The position numbers and the translations under genes are program-made. From Ignavibacteriales bacterium (GTDB lineage Bacteria > Bacteroidota > Ignavibacteria > T3Sed10-11): 5,045 bases of DNA. Location: contig PWJF01000105.1 in assembly GCA_003560935.1 (NCBI GenBank), positions 1 through 5,045 of the forward strand. Reading direction: 5' to 3'. Below are positions 4,392 to 5,045 of the stretch, one piece after another (the stretch's first letter is position 1; each line of letters starts with the position of its first letter). A model generated the notes under the pieces. The model saw only the letters and a list, made by a program, of their open reading frames with translations. It was not told the DNA's origin and searched no databases.

Positions 4392-5045
4392 TTATTCAAC
4401 CGGCGTCGTCATCGCCAGTGCAACCGGAAATACAGGTCCGCTTCCGCTCTTTCTCAACAACGCAGCAATGATTGTCAACGTCCATCGTGAATCGACCAGA
4501 TCATCGATTAATAATACGGGCGCCGGTTTTACCCGTTCCTCATTAATCTTAAACGCACCGGCTATATTTCTCGCTTGCCGGTAGCTGTTTTCCATTGTCT
4601 TCTGCGGCTGTGTATCTTTGATTTTTTCGACACTATCAATAAACGGTAAATTCAGCTTATTTGCAACGCGGCGGGCAAAATCCGGAACAAGGCCGGGATG
4701 CGAAGTCGATGGAACACACGATACCCATTCAGGATAAGGATCCGGCTGCCATCGTTCGGTAATCATAGTAACTACACCGTCTACTAAATCATCGGAAAAA
4801 CGTCCCGCCGTTTGTTTCCCGGTACGTACCAATTCACCCCACCCCGGATCGCCCCAGAGACACAGAGTGCGTCCCTCCATCATTTGGAGATCTTCCGGAA
4901 TATTTCCCCTCCATCCGTACTCATCTTCCAGTGCATCTCCGGGCCATCTTTTTCTGACCTCAATAACATGATCGAGTCGTTTTAAAAACTCAACGGCATC
5001 GTTGACAGTATTTTTTGAATAACCTTCCGGCAACGATGGGCGTCC
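4392..5045 (-). CDS. RecQ-type helicase, C-terminal part with ComF-like phosphoribosyltransferase domain (5' end outside window)
   Basis: The frame is open to the right edge; 217 C-terminal codons are visible, so the TTG at 5033 is not the true start. The first part, HVIEVRKRWP (26-35), followed by a GRTLCLWGDPGWGELVR segment (58-74), matches the linker found after the helicase core in RecQ-like proteins that carry a PRTase domain. Residues about 85-212 form that domain: WVSCVPSTSHPGLVPDFARR, LPFIDSVEKIKDTQPQKTMENSYRQARN, then the PRPP-loop-like VLLIDDLVDSRWTLT (177-191). In classical PRTases the loop ends TGxT; here it is DSRWT, so catalysis is uncertain. The helicase part itself is not seen and is inferred from family architecture; a free-standing PRTase is the alternative. 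The DprA-like gene follows after 19 bases. The pair suggests joint action on DNA, perhaps against foreign DNA. Confidence 0.85.
   Translation of the reverse strand, partial: GRPSLPEGYSKNTVNDAVEFLKRLDHVIEVRKRWPGDALEDEYGWRGNIPEDLQMMEGRTLCLWGDPGWGELVRTGKQTAGRFSDDLVDGVVTMITERWQPDPYPEWVSCVPSTSHPGLVPDFARRVANKLNLPFIDSVEKIKDTQPQKTMENSYRQARNIAGAFKINEERVKPAPVLLIDDLVDSRWTLTIIAALLRKSGSGPVFPVALAMTTPVE

Noticed and set aside
5031..5033. TTG as the start codon of the PRTase gene
   Set aside because: The frame stays open to the window edge and the residues around it match the linker of RecQ-PRTase proteins, so the true start is outside the window.

Overview
This is a bacterial window in which every convincing gene lies on the minus strand. 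Mixed Shine-Dalgarno strength, a lipoprotein-free envelope gene with a signal peptide plus SH3b domain plus a strand-rich tail, and a DGGGP-synthase-like UbiA protein would fit a member of the FCB group (Bacteroidota, Rhodothermota/Balneolota, Ignavibacteria or relatives). That taxonomic reading is inference and is weak.

Reading in the direction of transcription (right to left): positions 5045-3344 hold an operon of two genes. The first is the C-terminal end of a RecQ-type helicase that carries a ComF-like phosphoribosyltransferase (PRTase) domain; its helicase part lies beyond the window. Nineteen bases later comes a complete DprA-like (SLOG/Rossmann) protein of a subfamily distinct from the transformation DprA. 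Together they look like a DNA-processing or predicted defence module.

Positions 3343-3090 are non-coding and hold a strong 11-bp-stem palindromic repeat of the kind scattered between genes in many genomes, plus a possible promoter. Positions 3089-2970 may encode a 39-residue leader peptide with a good ribosome binding site that overlaps the start of a four-helix DoxX-family membrane protein (2986-2531). A small tail-anchored membrane protein (2439-2212) follows.

Next is a membrane-anchored FxLYD-like beta-sandwich gene (2156-1728). It is interrupted by an in-frame amber codon at 2027-2025, so only its pieces appear as separate open frames. A UbiA-family prenyltransferase (1607-963) follows; it keeps both aspartate-rich motifs but loses its last membrane helices at an abrupt junction near position 1000, after which the sequence is non-coding and may be a repeat. 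The window ends inside a secreted SH3b-domain protein (740-1, continuing off the left edge).

Two adjacent genes of the left half are damaged (an amber stop and a 3' truncation). With the palindromic repeat and the RecQ-PRTase/DprA operon, this suggests an accessory, rearranging part of the genome. I see no tRNA, rRNA, CRISPR array, transposase or integrase.
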